The notes: generated from the sequence alone by a model not told the origin. A stretch of 64,000 nt of DNA from Qingshengfaniella alkalisoli (GCF_007855645.1 NZ_CP042261.1:1755501-1819500); one strand, 5' to 3'; shown: positions 25,688-34,345, counted from the stretch's first letter. Program-made: numbers and translations.

Positions 25688-25876
25688 TCAAGCGTCTTCT
25701 TCTTTGCCCGCGAAGTCCACATGCACGAACTTCTTGTCGCAATAGCCGCATTCGACCCAACCCGTGTCACGCGGCAGCGCCAGCCACACGCGCGGATGCC
25801 CAAGACCCGGCCCGCTGCCGTCACAGGACACGCGCCATACGTTGACCACTTCTGTTTCTGGTGGCTCGATCGTCAT
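25688..25876 (-). CDS. Zinc finger CHCC-type protein
   Basis: The 62-residue protein has the CHCC zinc-binding pattern: Cys in [18 protein letters not shown], and [13 protein letters not shown]. Ligands are Cys18, His27, Cys43 and Cys46, with the spacing seen in the NDUFS6-like zinc finger family. Alphaproteobacterial members are linked to complex I as accessory subunits. It is a short gene upstream of polA on the same strand, 71 bases from it. Confidence 0.85.
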   Translation of the reverse strand: MTIEPPETEVVNVWRVSCDGSGPGLGHPRVWLALPRDTGWVECGYCDKKFVHVDFAGKEEDA

Positions 25877-25984
25877 CTTAGCTTAGCTCCACAGGTTGTC
25901 GCTGGCCGCAACGCGGCTTAGGTTGCGCCTAGCATAATTGCGCCGAGCACGGCAATAAGGCCAGCCCCACCACAAGGAGCCCAC

Positions 25985-26947
25985 ATGACACGTAACGCAA
26001 TCGAGATCACCGGGCTTCGTAAAACCTATGCGGCGCAAGGCAACCAACCTCCGAAAGAAGCACTGAAGGGCATCGATCTGTCGATCCCGGCAGGATCCAT
26101 CTTCGGCCTTCTGGGACCGAATGGCGCAGGCAAGTCCACGCTGATCAACATCCTTGCGGGGCTGGTCCTGAAGTCCGCGGGCAACGTGAAGATCTGGGGA
26201 TTCGATCAGGACGTGAACCCGCGGCAATCGCGCGCCTCTATCGGTGTGATGCCGCAGGAATTGAACATGGACCCGTTTTTCACCGCGCGCGGATCGCTCG
26301 ATGTGCAGGCGGGGCTGTATGGCGTGCCGAAATCGCAGCGCAAGACCAACGAGATCCTGGAAATGATCGGCCTGACCGACAAGGCCGACGCCTATGCCCG
26401 GGCGCTGTCAGGCGGGATGCGGCGGCGGCTTCTTCTGGGCAAGGCGCTGGTGCATAGTCCGCAGGTTCTGGTGCTCGATGAACCCACCGCCGGTGTTGAT
26501 ATCGAGTTGCGCCAGATGCTGTGGCGGAACGTGCGCAGGCTCAATGAACAGGGGATGACCATTATCCTGACCACCCACTACCTGGAAGAGGCGCAGGAGA
26601 TGTGCGACGAGATCGCCATCATCAACCATGGCGAGCTTATCGTGCGCGACACGACCGAAGCCCTGCTTGGCCGCCTTGACGCGAAAACACTGGTCATTAC
26701 GCCTGAGCAAGATCTGACCGGCCCCCTGCCCGACATTCCCGATGTCGAGGTCAGCACCCGCGCCGATGGCAGCCTGGCCTTCGACTACCGCAAGTCCGAC
26801 ACCTCGCCCCGCCGCATTCTGGATGCTCTCTATCAGGCCGGGATCAGCATTGATGACGTCAAAACCGAAGAACCGGACCTGGAAGACGTGTTCCTGGCGC
26901 TGACACACGGGGCGCATACCGGTGGAACGGCCAAGGCAGCGGGGTAA
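25985..26947 (+). CDS. ABC transporter ATP-binding protein (ABC-2 type)
   Basis: The 320-residue protein has Walker A LLGPNGAGKST (about residues 42-52), a Q-loop region GVMPQELNMDPFFT, the signature ALSGGMRRRLLLGKAL, Walker B VLVLDEPTAGVD and the switch His in TTHYLEEAQEM. A C-terminal extension (about 230-305) is typical of DrrA/NodI/YadG-like exporters. No permease gene is adjacent: the next gene is convergent. Its partner must be elsewhere. AAGGAG precedes the ATG by about 4 bases. Confidence 0.92.
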   Translation: MTRNAIEITGLRKTYAAQGNQPPKEALKGIDLSIPAGSIFGLLGPNGAGKSTLINILAGLVLKSAGNVKIWGFDQDVNPRQSRASIGVMPQELNMDPFFTARGSLDVQAGLYGVPKSQRKTNEILEMIGLTDKADAYARALSGGMRRRLLLGKALVHSPQVLVLDEPTAGVDIELRQMLWRNVRRLNEQGMTIILTTHYLEEAQEMCDEIAIINHGELIVRDTTEALLGRLDAKTLVITPEQDLTGPLPDIPDVEVSTRADGSLAFDYRKSDTSPRRILDALYQAGISIDDVKTEEPDLEDVFLALTHGAHTGGTAKAAG

Positions 26948-26959
26948 GGTTCCAAAGCG

Positions 26960-27448
26960 TCAGATATCGTCGCGCGGTATTCTCAGCATCTGGCCCGGGA
27001 AGATCACGTTCGGGTCGGTCAGGATATGCTGGTTTGCCTCGAAAATCGGCTGATAATTCGTGTTGCCATATTGATGCTGTGCGATCTTGGTCAGCGTATC
27101 GCCCGATTTCACCGTGTAGGGCTGCCACCCGCCATATCCGGGCAGGATGCGCGGACCGAACAGCACAGGTATGACGACCGCTGGGCCGTTCTCGTTGCCG
27201 GTATCATCGGCCAGCGTCAGGAACAGCCGGTTCAACTTGAAGCTGTTGCTCTCGGGGATGTCGATCGCGGCCTGAAACTGCTTCAGGCCCAGTGATCCGA
27301 CATTCGTGAAGCTGGAATATTCGTCGTGCCCCTCGGACACGCGAATGCTCAGCGTTCCCTCGAAGGCGGCGGCATTTCCTGCAATCAGGATGCGCGCACC
27401 GACAAGATCGAAGGGCTGGGGCTGTTGAATATCCAAGGTAACGGGCAT
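26960..27448 (-). CDS. Gmad2 immunoglobulin-like and LysM domain protein
   Basis: The 162-residue protein has an N-terminal Gmad2-like beta domain (residues 5-98: FDLVGARILIAGNAAAFEGTLSIRV...) and a C-terminal LysM motif (110-157: YTVKSGDTLTKIAQHQYGNTNYQPIF...NVIFPGQMLRIP). LysM binds peptidoglycan, suggesting a cell-wall place, but there is no signal peptide from this ATG. An upstream start or non-classical export would be needed. It converges on the ABC ATPase gene with 12 bases between the stops. Confidence 0.85.
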   Translation of the reverse strand: MPVTLDIQQPQPFDLVGARILIAGNAAAFEGTLSIRVSEGHDEYSSFTNVGSLGLKQFQAAIDIPESNSFKLNRLFLTLADDTGNENGPAVVIPVLFGPRILPGYGGWQPYTVKSGDTLTKIAQHQYGNTNYQPIFEANQHILTDPNVIFPGQMLRIPRDDI

Positions 27449-27551
27449 GGCGGTATCCCCCTTAAGCGGGCGGATGCGCCCGACCGGATACCGCGATCAT
27501 ACACGAAGTCGATCCCGGCGCATATCTCCATGACCGGGACCGGCAAACGGA

Positions 27552-27929
27552 TCAGACGTGTTCCAGCATCCGCCCCAGCGGTCGCCCGGCCAGAATGTGG
27601 ACATGCATATGCGGGACTTCCTGCACGCCATGTTCGCCCGCGTTCGAGATAAACCGTGCCCCATCGCCACCGTTCACCGGTCCGACACCCAGATCGGCAC
27701 AAATCTTTGCGACCGCGCGGGTAAAATCCAGGATCTCCACGTCCGAGGCTTCCGCCGCGAAATGGTCATATGTCACGTATGGCCCCTTGGGGATAACCAG
27801 AACATGGTGCGGTGCCTGCGGGCGGATGTCACGAAACGCCAACGTGTGCTCGGTTTCCAGCACCGTGTCATTGGGGATCTCGCCGCGCAGGATCTTGGCG
27901 AAGATGTTCTGATCGTCGTAAGCGGCCAT
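27552..27929 (-). CDS. HIT family nucleotide hydrolase
   Basis: The 125-residue protein has the histidine triad VPHMHVHILAG near residues 107-117 and the N-terminal pattern NIFAKILRGEIPNDTVLETEHTLAFRDI. HIT proteins of the HinT branch hydrolyse purine nucleoside phosphoramidates. The ATG at 27929 is chosen because family homology starts there. It follows the PfkB kinase gene on the same strand after 65 bases. Confidence 0.9.
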   Translation of the reverse strand: MAAYDDQNIFAKILRGEIPNDTVLETEHTLAFRDIRPQAPHHVLVIPKGPYVTYDHFAAEASDVEILDFTRAVAKICADLGVGPVNGGDGARFISNAGEHGVQEVPHMHVHILAGRPLGRMLEHV

Positions 27930-27994
27930 GTCATGCCTCCGTCTGAATAGGTCGGCGCAGATGTCGCCCCCTGCACCCGGCGCTGTCAAGCAAA

Positions 27995-28987
27995 TCAGGC
28001 CAGACCGCGCGCGCGATAGCTCGCAAGGATGTTGGTCTGCGGACGCGGGCCGACATGCGAAATCACCTCCGCCGCCGCGATCACGCCCATCTCGCCGCAC
28101 ACAGCCAGATCCAACCGCTGTCCGTACCCGAACAGGAAACCCGCCGCGAACTGGTCGCCAGCCCCCGTCGCATCGACGGGCACGACCCGTGTCACCGGAA
28201 TCTCGACGCGCGTATCACCAGCGATCAGCCTCACCGGCTCGCCTGAATGCGTACACACCACCAGCGGGCAGGATTTGGCGGCCCGGTCCAGAGCCGCGTT
28301 CAGATCGTCGGTCTGATACAACGACATCCACTCATCGGCGTTGCCGATGACGTAATCCATCCGGTCCTCGACCAGATACTTGAACCCGTCACGATGCCGA
28401 TCCACGCAGAACGGATCGGACAGCGCAATCCCGGCCTTGCCGCCCGCGTCCTGGCAGACTTTTGCGGCCCGCTCGAACGCGTCTTTGCCCTTTGGCTTGT
28501 CGTACAGATACCCCTCAAGGAACAGGATCTCCGCCTGCGCGGCCACATCCTCGGACACGTCATCGGGGCCAAGTTCCGCGGAAATGCCCAAATACGTGTT
28601 CATCGATCGCTCACCATCGGGCGAGACGAAAATCATGCTGCGCGAGGTCGGCAATTCGCCCCCCGGCACCGGCGCGTTGACGAAATCCGTGCCGTCTTCG
28701 GCCATCGCATCGGCATAGAATCGCCCCAGCGCGTCGTCATGTACCCGCCCGATGAAGGCCGTGGAAAAGCCCAACCGTCCAAGTCCCGCCAGCGTGTTCG
28801 CCACTGATCCGCCGGGCGCCTGCTTGCGGTTGTCCATCGCGCCATAAAGCACCTCTGCGCGGTCACGCTCGACCAGCTGCATGATGCCCTTCTCGATGCC
28901 CATATGCTCCAGGAAGCTGTCATCTTCCTGCGCCAGAACATCGACGATGGCGTTGCCGATGCCGACAACCTTGTATTTCTTATCCAA
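27995..28987 (-). CDS. PfkB family carbohydrate/nucleoside kinase (adenosine kinase-like)
   Basis: The protein has about 330 residues. PfkB motifs include GGSVANTLAGLGRLG near residue 55 and the C-terminal VDATGAGDQFAAGFLFGY with the catalytic Asp. The N-terminus VVGIGNAIVDVLAQEDDSFL resembles adenosine kinase-type members. A TTG start at 28987 is favoured since AGGAGA lies 6 bases upstream; the in-frame ATG at 29002 would itself contain that Shine-Dalgarno. Either way it overlaps the 3' end of nth, indicating coupling. Confidence 0.85.
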   Translation of the reverse strand: MDKKYKVVGIGNAIVDVLAQEDDSFLEHMGIEKGIMQLVERDRAEVLYGAMDNRKQAPGGSVANTLAGLGRLGFSTAFIGRVHDDALGRFYADAMAEDGTDFVNAPVPGGELPTSRSMIFVSPDGERSMNTYLGISAELGPDDVSEDVAAQAEILFLEGYLYDKPKGKDAFERAAKVCQDAGGKAGIALSDPFCVDRHRDGFKYLVEDRMDYVIGNADEWMSLYQTDDLNAALDRAAKSCPLVVCTHSGEPVRLIAGDTRVEIPVTRVVPVDATGAGDQFAAGFLFGYGQRLDLAVCGEMGVIAAAEVISHVGPRPQTNILASYRARGLA

Positions 28988-29687
28988 GGGTTTTCTCCTC
29001 ATAGGCGCATAGGTCGCGGATGGGGCACACGGGGCATTTGGGCTTTCGCGCCACGCAGATGTAACGCCCGTGCAGGATCATCCAGTGATGGGCGTGTTGC
29101 TGATACTCGGCGGGGACATTGTCTTCAATGGCACGTTCCACCGCCTCCACATCCTTGCCAACGGCCAACCCCGACCGGTTCCCAAGGCGGAAGATATGGG
29201 TATCCACCGCCTGTGCCGGAAATTTCCACCACATGTTCAGCACCACGTTGGCGGTCTTGCGCCCCACACCGGGCAGCGATTGCAGCGCCGCACGGGACGA
29301 GGGCACCTCGCCGCCATACTCATCGACCAGTATGCGGCTCAGCTTGATGACGTTCTTGGCCTTGTTGCGAAAAAGCCCTATGGTCTTGATATGCTCGATC
29401 AGGCCCTCTTCACCCAGATCCAGCATCTTCTGGGGTGTGTCGGCGATCTTGAACAGATCCTTCGTCGCGCGGTTCACCCCAGCATCTGTCGCCTGCGCCG
29501 ACAGCGCCACCGCGACAACCAGCGTATAGGCATTGGTGTGGTGCAACTCGCCTTCGGGGTTGGGGTTGGTTTCCTCAAGTCGCCGGAACGCCTCACGCAT
29601 CCGATGATAGCCCGCCTGCGGCAAAGGTTTCGCTTTCGCAAGTTTCGGGTCGCCGCCGATCGTTTTCGTCCCTATCTTCCTTGCCAT
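28980..29687 (-). CDS. nth: Endonuclease III
   Basis: The 235-residue enzyme has the helix-hairpin-helix LPGVGRKTANVVL with catalytic Lys, the catalytic Asp in VDTHIFRLGNR, and a C-terminal 4Fe-4S cluster with Cys spacing 6-2-5 (CVARKPKCPVCPIRDLC). It removes oxidised pyrimidines and cuts at abasic sites. Its N-terminus is some 20 residues longer than usual. An internal Met at residue 30 would be an alternative start. Its ATG overlaps head-to-head with that of the Ogt/AraC gene (CATG). Confidence 0.96.
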   Translation of the reverse strand: MARKIGTKTIGGDPKLAKAKPLPQAGYHRMREAFRRLEETNPNPEGELHHTNAYTLVVAVALSAQATDAGVNRATKDLFKIADTPQKMLDLGEEGLIEHIKTIGLFRNKAKNVIKLSRILVDEYGGEVPSSRAALQSLPGVGRKTANVVLNMWWKFPAQAVDTHIFRLGNRSGLAVGKDVEAVERAIEDNVPAEYQQHAHHWMILHGRYICVARKPKCPVCPIRDLCAYEEKTLG

Positions 29688-30549
29688 GACACAACCTGCT
29701 TCCCATACCCAATTCGACGCGCTTACCGGCGCTTACCACTATCAGACAATCGCCCGCGCGATAAAGCTGATAGACGAGGCAGGCGCAACGCCGCTGTCTT
29801 TAGACGCGCTGGCGGCACAGCTTCACATGTCGCCCGCGCATTTCCAGCGTGTGTTTTCCGGGTGGGTGGGCGTGTCGCCCAAACGCTACCAGCAATATCT
29901 GACGCTCGATCACGCCAAATCGCTGCTGGCAAAAAACACACCCACACTGACAACGGCGCATGAACTCGGCCTTTCGGGATCGGGTCGCCTGCACGATCTG
30001 TTCATCCGCTGGGAAGCGATGAGCCCCGGCGATTACGCCAAACGCGGTCACGGGCTGGAGATCCGCTACGGCTATGCCGACAGCCCCTTCGGCCCCGTCC
30101 TCGCCATGGCCACGGACAAAGGGTTGTGCGGTCTGGCCTTCACCGACCTGACCGGACGGGACGACGCCTTCGCCGACATGTCCGCACGCTGGCCCGCCGC
30201 CGATTACCTAGAGGCCCCCGACGCGGTCGAACCCCTGATCCGAGCGGCCTTCAGCGGGGGCCGCACGGATCTGCACCTGATCGGGGCACCCTTCCAGATC
30301 AAGGTGTGGGAAGCGCTTCTGCACATCCCCGAAGGCCGCATCACGACATACTCCGACATCGCCCAAGCCATCGGCAATCCCAAGGCCGTCCGCGCCGTGG
30401 GCACCGCTGTTGGCCGCAACCCGATAAGCTGGCTGATCCCCTGCCATCGTGCGTTGCGGAAATCCGGCGGGCTTGGCGGATACCACTGGGGCCTGCCCGT
30501 CAAGCGCGCCATGCTGGCATGGGAGGCCGCCCGGAACGAAGTTGCCTGA
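29686..30549 (+). CDS. AraC-type regulator fused to O6-methylguanine-DNA methyltransferase
   Basis: The 287-residue protein has an AraC-type helix-turn-helix domain (about 15-110; LSLDALAAQLHMSPAHFQRVFSGWVGVSPKRYQQ) followed by a methyltransferase domain (about 125-283) with the active site IPCHRAL, Cys253, and RAVGTAVGRNPISWLIPCHR. It lacks the N-terminal Cys4 phosphotriester domain of full Ada. It should repair O6-alkylguanine and perhaps regulate alkylation genes. The start codon shares CATG with nth, so promoters for each gene must lie within the other. Confidence 0.92.
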   Translation: MTQPASHTQFDALTGAYHYQTIARAIKLIDEAGATPLSLDALAAQLHMSPAHFQRVFSGWVGVSPKRYQQYLTLDHAKSLLAKNTPTLTTAHELGLSGSGRLHDLFIRWEAMSPGDYAKRGHGLEIRYGYADSPFGPVLAMATDKGLCGLAFTDLTGRDDAFADMSARWPAADYLEAPDAVEPLIRAAFSGGRTDLHLIGAPFQIKVWEALLHIPEGRITTYSDIAQAIGNPKAVRAVGTAVGRNPISWLIPCHRALRKSGGLGGYHWGLPVKRAMLAWEAARNEVA

Positions 30550-30645
30550 CCGACCTGCGAAATTTCGCCGATGACTGAAACTTGATTGTCACTTTCGCGT
30601 TCTATGCCAGATAGTGCGACGATAAAAAATCGAACGAGGCGATCA

Positions 30646-31296
30646 ATGCAGCTTGTAAAAGTTTCCACCCTCTCCGTTGTGTCCGCGGCGCTTCTGGCGG
30701 CATGTCAGCCCGGCGGCGTATCCTCCCCCGACAACCGCAACACCACCTCCGGCGCCCTGATGGGCGCGGCTGTTGGCGCAGCGATCTCCGGCGCGTCCGG
30801 CGGCGGTGGCAAGGAAAACACCGCAGCCGCAGCAGCGGGCGCCGCGTTGGGCGGCCTGATCGGTGCGCAACTTGATCGCCAGGCAGCTGAACTGCGCCGC
30901 GATCTGGGCGACGGCATCACCGTGACCAACCAGGGCAACCAGCTTCTCGTGAACTTTCCGCAGGACATCCTGTTCGCGACCGACAGCGCATCGGTTCGTG
31001 CCGATCAGCGCAATGAACTGGTTTCGCTCGCGCAGAACCTGAACCAGTATCCGAACACGGATGTCACCATCGTCGGTCACACCGACAGCACAGGCACCGC
31101 GTCCTATAACTATGATCTGTCGAACCGTCGCGCGGGATCGGTCGCTTCGATTCTCGTGAACTCCGGTGTTTCCAACAGCCGTGTCACCGCGACCGGCCGC
31201 GGCGAAGACGCCCCCGTTGCCACCAACGACACCTCTGCCGGTCGTGCGCAGAACCGCCGGGTCGAGGTTGTGATCCGCCCGACCTCCGGCGCCTAA
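30646..31296 (+). CDS. OmpA family outer-membrane lipoprotein
   Basis: The 216-residue protein has a lipoprotein signal ending LLAAC (Cys20), a glycine-zipper segment (residues about 38-80: GALMGAAVGAAISGASGG, AAAGAALGGLIGAQL) and a C-terminal OmpA peptidoglycan-binding domain (about 100-212: LFATDSASVR, TIVGHTDSTGTASYN, LSNRRAGSVASIL, GRGEDAPVATN, RAQNRRVEVVI). It should link the outer membrane to the wall. The ATG at 30646 puts the lipoprotein signal first, with GAGG upstream. Confidence 0.92.
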   Translation: MQLVKVSTLSVVSAALLAACQPGGVSSPDNRNTTSGALMGAAVGAAISGASGGGGKENTAAAAAGAALGGLIGAQLDRQAAELRRDLGDGITVTNQGNQLLVNFPQDILFATDSASVRADQRNELVSLAQNLNQYPNTDVTIVGHTDSTGTASYNYDLSNRRAGSVASILVNSGVSNSRVTATGRGEDAPVATNDTSAGRAQNRRVEVVIRPTSGA

Positions 31297-31313
31297 CTTG
31301 CCTGCCCGCCTGA

Positions 31314-31334
31314 TTGGTCATAATATTTGACCAG
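31314..31334. promoter_or_regulatory. Palindromic operator before the FadR-family regulator gene
   Basis: TTGGTCA and TGACCA flank a 7-base spacer, giving a perfect inverted repeat TGGTCA-N7-TGACCA (31315-31333). It lies 17 bases before the regulator ATG. The arms and the spacer length match the glcD operator at 12912-12936 (TTGGTAA-N7-TTACCAA), suggesting that the same protein binds both. Confidence 0.6.
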
Positions 31335-31350
31335 TCAGGCGGAGCAGAAC

Positions 31351-32124
31351 ATGACCTTCCAGAAAATCACCCCCGAAAAGCTGTCGCAAGCCGTCACGCG
31401 CCAGATCGAGGATCTGATTCTGCGCGGCATCCTGCGCCCCGGCGAACGCCTGCCATCTGAACGTGAACTGGCCGAGCGGATGGGGGTTTCCCGCCCAAGC
31501 CTGCGAGACGCCATCGCCGATCTGCAAACCCGTGGCCTGCTGACCAGCAGGGCCGGGTCGGGCATCTACGTGGCCGATGTACTGGGGTCCGCCTTTTCGC
31601 CCGCGCTGGTGCAACTCATCGGCAGCCATGACGCCGCCGTATTCGACTACATCGCTTTTCGCCGCGACATGGAAGGCCTCGCCATCGAGCGCGCGGCTCG
31701 TTTGGGGTCCGACACCGATCTGGCTGTCGTCAACACCATCTTCACGCGCATGGAAGACGGCACCAGGCGCGGCCCCGAAGATGATGCCCGCCTCGACGCC
31801 GAATTTCACATGTCCATCGTCGAAGCCAGCCATAACATCATCATGCTGCACATGATGCGCTCGATGTTCGACCTGCTGCGCGAAGGGGTACTCTACAACC
31901 GGCAGACCATGTTCCGCCAGCGGACAACCCGCGACGACCTGCTCGCGCAACACCGCAAGATCAACACGTCCCTACAGCGCCGTGACGCGGAACAGGCTCG
32001 CGCGGCGATCGAAAAACATCTGGACTATGTAGAACGATCCCTGCTGGAACAACGTCGCGCCGAGGACAACGAACGCACCGCAAAGGCGCGTCTCGATCAT
32101 GAGCGCGACAGCAGATCCCTCTGA
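31351..32124 (+). CDS. FadR-subfamily GntR transcriptional regulator
   Basis: The 257-residue protein has a GntR winged helix (about residues 8-75: LRPGERLPSERELAERMGVSRPSLRDAIADLQTRGLL) and an FCD effector domain (about 90-235) with the metal-ligand pattern DARLDAEFHMSIVEASHN. This is the PdhR/LldR/GlcC type that senses small organic acids such as pyruvate, lactate or glycolate. A palindrome just upstream suggests autorepression and resembles the glcD operator. GGAG lies 6 bases before the ATG; an in-frame TTG at 31327 is less likely because it lies inside the palindrome. Confidence 0.9.
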   Translation: MTFQKITPEKLSQAVTRQIEDLILRGILRPGERLPSERELAERMGVSRPSLRDAIADLQTRGLLTSRAGSGIYVADVLGSAFSPALVQLIGSHDAAVFDYIAFRRDMEGLAIERAARLGSDTDLAVVNTIFTRMEDGTRRGPEDDARLDAEFHMSIVEASHNIIMLHMMRSMFDLLREGVLYNRQTMFRQRTTRDDLLAQHRKINTSLQRRDAEQARAAIEKHLDYVERSLLEQRRAEDNERTAKARLDHERDSRSL

Positions 32125-32127
32125 CGT

Positions 32128-32709
32128 TCAGGTGGTTTTGCGACGGCGCCGTACCATACCCAGAGCACCCAGGCCGGTTAGCAAGACAATGCCCGCAGCA
32201 GGAACCGGCACCGGTGTGGTGGTCCCGACGTCATCCCGGAGACCCAGATCATCAATGCGAACATTACCGCCTGCAAAGGTGGCAATCGTGATCGACAGCA
32301 CATTGGCAAAGCTGCTTCCGAACGCCACTTGATAATCGGTGTTTTTCACATACCCGTTCAGCGGCCCGAAATCGAACTTGTTCGTGATGTTATTCGTATC
32401 GAAAACTGTCAGCAGATTCCCGGTGCCATTGCCCTGAAATCTGAACGCCAGCGATTCCAGCGAAAACGTGCCGCCGTCAATACGCTCCAGTGTCGTGGAT
32501 TGCGGATTGGAATAATGCAGGCAGGGTCCAACACCGCCAGGGCAATTCCCGTTCGTGCCCTTGGCATTGGAAAACACGAAATCGCCCGTCTCGTAGACAC
32601 CTGTCCCGGACAGGTCATCAAAACCGATAACAGCAGCCGAAGCAGTGGAGGCACCGATAAGACACAGGCCACCGAGTACAAAACCAGTAATACGCTTAAG
32701 AACGGCCAT
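32128..32709 (-). CDS. Secreted VPLPA-CTERM sorting domain protein
   Basis: The 193-residue protein has a signal peptide (MAVLKRITGFVLGGLCLIGASTASA) and a C-terminal sorting signal: VPVPAAG, then a hydrophobic helix IVLLTGLGALGMV, then RRRRK. This is the tripartite exosortase substrate signal. The middle (26-165) is beta-rich with FDDLSGTGVYETG, one possible Cys pair (NCPGGVGPC) and SLAFRFQGNGTGN, like a surface-exposed PEP-CTERM jelly-roll. It is expected to be processed by an exosortase at the inner membrane. An EPS locus of the exosortase type lies 24 kb away. Confidence 0.85.
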   Translation of the reverse strand: MAVLKRITGFVLGGLCLIGASTASAAVIGFDDLSGTGVYETGDFVFSNAKGTNGNCPGGVGPCLHYSNPQSTTLERIDGGTFSLESLAFRFQGNGTGNLLTVFDTNNITNKFDFGPLNGYVKNTDYQVAFGSSFANVLSITIATFAGGNVRIDDLGLRDDVGTTTPVPVPAAGIVLLTGLGALGMVRRRRKTT

Positions 32710-32790
32710 GAAACACCTAATCAACCGATACACTTGGCGATCTGATACGTTCCAGACGGCCAACATGTCAATAGCTGCCTTGACCAAAAG

Positions 32791-32819
32791 GAAAGGCCCG
32801 CCGTTCGACACGACGGGCC
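32791..32819 (-). terminator. Terminator of the atp F0 operon
   Basis: On the minus strand GGCCCGTCG pairs with CGGCGGGCC (one wobble) around a 7-base loop, followed by TTTCCTTTT. It lies 31 bases after the atpF stop. Confidence 0.75.
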
Positions 32820-32849
32820 TTGCAATAAGATCTGCAACAGCAGCTTGGC

Positions 32850-33407
32850 TTAGTGCAACTTTTCACCGATTTTCTGGATCGAGTCGTCGATCAACGCATT
32901 TGCGTCGGTCTTGCTCATACCCGTCCCAATCGCGTCACCGGCGGCGGCAACGGCAATCGCAACCGCGCGGTCACGTACACTCTTGACCGCGGCAGCCTCG
33001 GCCGAGGCAATCTGATCGTCAGCAGCGGCCAGACGACGCTGTATCGACACTTCCAGATCCTTCTTAGCCTGCTCGGCCGCCGCGACGGCCTCCTTGCGGG
33101 CGGTGTCGACGATCCGGTCGGCCTGACCCTGCACTTCCTTGTGCTTGCGCTCGTACGACGCCAGCAGGCTTTGCGCTTCTTCGCGCAGCGCGCGGGCTTC
33201 GTCCAGCTCGCTGCGGATCGTCGCAGAACGTTCGTCCAGCTTCGATGCAATCAGCGATGGCACCTTGAAATAGACAAGGATGCCGACAAACACCAGAAAT
33301 GCCAGCAAAACGACGAAGTCAGTGTTGCCCAGCGAAAAGAACGGACCGCTTGCGGCCAGCGCCGGTGTCGCGAACCCTGCTGCGAAGATAAGGCTGAGAA
33401 TTCTCAT
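32850..33407 (-). CDS. atpF: ATP synthase F0 subunit b
   Basis: The 185-residue protein has a hydrophobic segment (NTDFVVLLAFLVFVGILVYF, about residues 28-47) followed by a long charged coiled coil (about 55-180) as in the stator stalk. A short hydrophobic N-terminal stretch (MRILSLIFAAGFATPALA) looks like a signal peptide, as in several alphaproteobacterial b subunits. It is the last gene of the F0 cluster and starts 4 bases after the b' gene. Confidence 0.93.
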   Translation of the reverse strand: MRILSLIFAAGFATPALAASGPFFSLGNTDFVVLLAFLVFVGILVYFKVPSLIASKLDERSATIRSELDEARALREEAQSLLASYERKHKEVQGQADRIVDTARKEAVAAAEQAKKDLEVSIQRRLAAADDQIASAEAAAVKSVRDRAVAIAVAAAGDAIGTGMSKTDANALIDDSIQKIGEKLH

Positions 33408-33411
33408 GGTC

Positions 33412-33981
33412 TTATCCTTTCAACCGTGCATCGACAGCACCTTCGACAGCCGCCGCATCCGCCTTGCCACCCAAAGCGGCCACGACTGCTACAGCAACGT
33501 CCTTGGCGACAGCCTCGACGCTTTCTTCGGCGCTCGCACGGATTTCACCGATCCGCTTTTCCGATTCAGCCGAACGTGCGGCGATCTCGGCATCGGCCCT
33601 GGCGATTGCCTCGTCCAGATCGGCCTTGATCTCGTCACGGGTTTCGCCCGCGATCCGCTGTGCTTCCGCACGCGCGTCGGCCAGCGCCTTTTCATAGGCG
33701 GCTTCGGCATCCTGCGCTTTTTGCTTCAGCTCTTCGGCTGCGGCGATGTCGTTGGTGATGCTTCCCTGACGTTCGGCCAGAACCGTGGCAATCCGGGGCA
33801 GCGCCACGCGCGACAGAATGAAATAGATCGCGGCAAGCGCGACAATCAACCAGAAGATCTGGTTGGGAAAATGCGAGAAGTCCAGCTGCGGAAGACCCGT
33901 GGCCTCGCCAGCATGCCCGCCCTCGACGCCCGTGGCGTCGGCCAAGCCCTGCGCCGCAGCGCTGTGGGATGTATCGGCCAT
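33412..33981 (-). CDS. atpF': ATP synthase F0 subunit b'
   Basis: The 189-residue protein has an extended N-terminal region (1-40, Ala/Gly/His-rich), a membrane helix at about 40-60 ([20 protein letters not shown]) and a coiled-coil stalk (65-175). A second, divergent b-type subunit is normal in alphaproteobacteria, where b and b' form a heterodimer stator. A strong AGGAGG precedes the ATG. It lies between atpE and atpF. Confidence 0.93.
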   Translation of the reverse strand: MADTSHSAAAQGLADATGVEGGHAGEATGLPQLDFSHFPNQIFWLIVALAAIYFILSRVALPRIATVLAERQGSITNDIAAAEELKQKAQDAEAAYEKALADARAEAQRIAGETRDEIKADLDEAIARADAEIAARSAESEKRIGEIRASAEESVEAVAKDVAVAVVAALGGKADAAAVEGAVDARLKG

Positions 33982-34062
33982 GAAATCCTCCTGGAACCTG
34001 AAAACCTACCCGGGCAGACCCGCTTGCGCGGATCGCCCGGTCGTAAGGATGTCCCGGTCGGA

Positions 34063-34299
34063 TTATACGGCGAACATCAGCAGCAGAGCGACGAGGAACG
34101 AGAAGATCCCCAGTGCTTCTGCAAACGCCATGCCGATGAAGAGCGTCGCGGTCTGCGAAGCGGCAGCGGACGGGTTGCGCAGTGCGCCGGACAGGAAGTT
34201 GCCTGCAACATTGCCCACACCGATAGCTGCACCGCCCATACCGATAGCGGTAAGACCAACACCGATGTGTTTGCCGAGTTCTGCGATATCGCCTTCCAT
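34063..34299 (-). CDS. atpE: ATP synthase F0 subunit c
   Basis: The 78-residue protein is two helices joined by the conserved polar loop RNPSA (residues 41-45). The first helix has the GxGxGxG pattern ([14 protein letters not shown]), and the second carries the proton-binding Glu61 in [16 protein letters not shown]. It forms the rotor ring. The start is ATG at 34299, after AAGGAGA. Confidence 0.97.
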   Translation of the reverse strand: MEGDIAELGKHIGVGLTAIGMGGAAIGVGNVAGNFLSGALRNPSAAASQTATLFIGMAFAEALGIFSFLVALLLMFAV

Positions 34300-34345
34300 T
34301 GTCGTATCTCCTTACGTTGGAATTTGGCTAGAAAGAGTGTCTGAC

